Positions 6,744 to 8,090 of a DNA stretch of 8,090 nucleotides are shown one piece after another. The stretch lies in assembly GCA_035455265.1 (NCBI GenBank), contig DATIFK010000127.1:1-8090 (forward strand). The letters are read 5' to 3'. The translations under genes and the position numbers were made by a program. Below the pieces are notes generated by a model that saw nothing but the letters and a program-made list of their open reading frames with translations, was not told the origin of the DNA and did not search any database. How positions within the stretch are numbered: position 1 is the first letter of the stretch; each line of letters starts with the position of its first letter. The DNA is from MGOM01 sp035455265. GTDB taxonomy: Bacteria; Chloroflexota; Anaerolineae; Anaerolineales; E44-bin32.

Positions 6744-6977
6744 GCGGACTCCGGGAAACGGGGAGTGATCCTCGCGCCGAATTGGACTGTTGCACCCCAG
6801 GTTCTCGCGGGGCTCGGTCCTGGCTCGAGCTTTCCCTTCGGGGGCCAGCTCATGATGGACCGCACCCGCACCGCGGAGAGTTGTCGCTTGTGCCTCGCGG
6901 CCCAGGCGGAGAAACTAGTACGACGACATCCTTCGGCTGATTGCCGATGAACCGTTCGCGTTCTGGAGGAAGAGTCC
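6744..6977 (+). other. Leader region upstream of formate-THF ligase, no gene assigned
   Basis: This 234 bp gap carries several small inverted repeats: CTGG...CCAG enclosing CCC-TTCG-GGG near 6825-6847, CCGCGGAG...CTCGCGG near 6871-6900, and TCGGC-TGATT-GCCGA at 6933-6947. None is followed by a T-run. A 61-codon plus frame (6765-6950) has no ribosome site and no recognisable product. I see no clear sigma-70 promoter and no ZTP or THF riboswitch signature in the sense direction. The gap and the hairpins suggest that the ligase is transcribed separately from the transporter. Confidence 0.3.
6965..6970 (+). promoter_or_regulatory. Shine-Dalgarno fixing the start of formate-THF ligase
   Basis: GGAGGA lies 7 nt before the ATG at 6978. 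It matters because it supports translation of the unusual basic N-terminal tail, instead of a start at a downstream GTG (codon 48) close to the conserved domain, which has no comparable site. Confidence 0.75.
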
Positions 6978-8090
6978 ATGCCAAGGGCAACCACACGCGC
7001 CAAGAAGACGACCACGTCGAAGGCCGGCTCGCGGGCGAAGGCTAAGGCCCGTTCCCGGACCAACGGCGCCGGCCGTAAGGCCCGGCCCGTTCTTCGCCGG
7101 AAGACCTTCCGGCCGACGGTGCTCCGGTTCGTCCGGCCCGTCCCATCGGATATCGACATCGCCCAGGCCGTCCACCTGAAGCCGATCACCGAGGTCGCGG
7201 CCGAGGCCGGGATTCTGCCGACGGAGCTGGAGCTGCACGGAAGCTACGAAGCCAAGGTCAAGCTCGAGATCCTCGATCGCCTCAAGAAAGCGCCCGACGG
7301 CAAGTACATTGACGTCACGGCGATCACCCCGACTCCCCTGGGGGAGGGGAAGAGCACGACGATGATGGGCCTGAGCCAGGCGCTCGGGGCTCACCTCGGC
7401 AAGCGCGTCTTCACCTGCATCCGCCAACCCAGCCAAGGGCCGACCTTCGGCATCAAGGGCGGCGCGGCCGGCGGCGGCTACAGCCAGGTCGTCCCGATGG
7501 AGGATTTCAACCTCCACCTCACGGGCGACATCCATGCCATCACGGCGGCCAACAACCTGCTGGCGGCGGCCATCGACGCCCGCATCTTCCACGAGCGCGA
7601 GCAGCCGGATGACGAGAAGCTCTTCAACGCCCTGTGCCCCAAGGACAAGCAGGGCAAGCGCCGCTTCTCGCCGTCGATGCTGCGCCGGCTCAAGAAGCTC
7701 GGGATCCCGAAGACCGACCCCGAGACTCTGACTCCCGAGGAACGATCAAGGTTTGCGCGCCTCGACATCGACCCGTCCAGCATCACCTGGCAGCGCGTCG
7801 TCGACACCAACGACCGGTTCCTGCGGCGGATCACCATCGGCCTGGGCCCGGAAGAAAAGGGCATGACCAGGGATACCGGGTTCGACATCACCGTCGCCAG
7901 CGAGATCATGGCCATCCTGGCTCTGACCACCGACCTGGCGGATCTGCGGGAACGCCTGGGCCGCATCGTCATCGGTACCAACAAGAGGGGCGAAGCGGTC
8001 ACGGCCGAGGACCTGGGCGTCGGCGGCGCGCTGACCGTCCTGATGAAGGACGCCATCAAGCCCACCCTGATGCAGTCGCTGGAGGGAACG
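6978..8090 (+). CDS. fhs: Formate-tetrahydrofolate ligase, long form, cut by the right edge
   Basis: 371 codons are open to the window end. Formate-THF ligase (EC 6.3.4.3) joins formate to tetrahydrofolate using ATP, giving 10-formyl-THF for purine synthesis or acetogenic and C1 metabolism. Family landmarks: VPSDIDIAQA (55-64), the ATP-site loop TPTPLGEGKST (118-128), PSQGPTFGIKGGAAGGGY (151-168), MEDFNLHLTGDIHAI (174-188), DIDPSSITWQRVVDTNDR (263-280), TGFDITVASEIMA (300-312) and LMKDAIKPTLMQSLEGT (355-371). Residues 1-57 form a tail with 19 Lys/Arg and no Asp/Glu. About residues 204-262 carry a segment missing from the Moorella-type enzyme but present in eukaryotic C1-THF synthase. The C-terminal part lies outside the window, so fusion to another folate domain cannot be ruled out. 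Confidence 0.95.
   Translation, partial: MPRATTRAKKTTTSKAGSRAKAKARSRTNGAGRKARPVLRRKTFRPTVLRFVRPVPSDIDIAQAVHLKPITEVAAEAGILPTELELHGSYEAKVKLEILDRLKKAPDGKYIDVTAITPTPLGEGKSTTMMGLSQALGAHLGKRVFTCIRQPSQGPTFGIKGGAAGGGYSQVVPMEDFNLHLTGDIHAITAANNLLAAAIDARIFHEREQPDDEKLFNALCPKDKQGKRRFSPSMLRRLKKLGIPKTDPETLTPEERSRFARLDIDPSSITWQRVVDTNDRFLRRITIGLGPEEKGMTRDTGFDITVASEIMAILALTTDLADLRERLGRIVIGTNKRGEAVTAEDLGVGGALTVLMKDAIKPTLMQSLEGT

Noticed and set aside
6900..6909. CCGCCTGGGC on the minus strand, like the 3' conserved box of ZTP (pfl) riboswitches, next to a formate-THF ligase gene.
   Set aside because: It is on the wrong strand for the ligase, and I find no matching 5' half of the motif upstream of it on the minus strand. 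A ten-base GC-rich match alone is likely chance.
6765..6950. A 61-codon plus-strand frame in the leader of formate-THF ligase.
   Set aside because: It has no Shine-Dalgarno and no similarity I recognise. A chance frame in GC-rich DNA is more likely, though an upstream ORF cannot be fully excluded.

Overview
The window is a GC-rich stretch of bacterial chromosome with strong G/C preference at third codon positions. It is densely coding, with short gaps and Shine-Dalgarno-led starts. Nothing in it looks plasmid-, phage- or transposon-borne, and I see no rRNA, tRNA or CRISPR. The gene set (an aspartate-type aminotransferase joined to an ATP-dependent PEP carboxykinase, an AlkZ-related winged-helix protein, an AIF-like flavoprotein reductase, a VIT1/CCC1 metal transporter and a long-form formate-THF ligase) would fit a free-living bacterium such as a member of Chloroflexota. 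That placement is an inference from gene types only and is weak.

Layout, left to right. (a) 1-176, minus strand: the first 58 codons of an unrecognised helical protein, running off the left edge. (b) 177-359: a divergent intergenic region. (c) 360-3217, plus strand: a two-gene unit, a class I PLP aminotransferase and pckA, joined by an ATGA stop/start overlap. (d) 3218-3415: a convergent spacer with an imperfect hairpin. (e) 3416-3664, minus strand: an 82-residue protein with three predicted membrane segments. (f) About 3717-6743, plus strand: a probable three-gene operon of AlkZ-related winged-helix protein, FAD/NAD(P)H reductase (2 bp gap) and VIT1/CCC1 transporter (55 bp gap). (g) 6744-6977: a 234 bp leader. 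(h) 6978 to the right edge, plus strand: the first 371 codons of formate-tetrahydrofolate ligase, open at the window end.

How the genes may work together. The aminotransferase plus PEPCK pair reads as a short gluconeogenic route: aspartate is deaminated to oxaloacetate, which is decarboxylated and phosphorylated to PEP. The overlap implies coupled translation. The AlkZ-related, reductase and transporter set has no textbook pathway. A theme of metal and redox stress with DNA protection is only a hypothesis. The formate-THF ligase feeds one-carbon units into the folate pool. It is unusual in two ways: a lysine/arginine-rich N-terminal tail of about 57 residues with no acidic residue, and a catalytic domain carrying an insertion recalled from the eukaryotic C1-THF synthase form rather than the short clostridial form.

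I see no convincing wholly new multi-gene system. The best candidates for a second look are the tailed, long-form formate-THF ligase and the AlkZ-related/flavoprotein/VIT1 operon.
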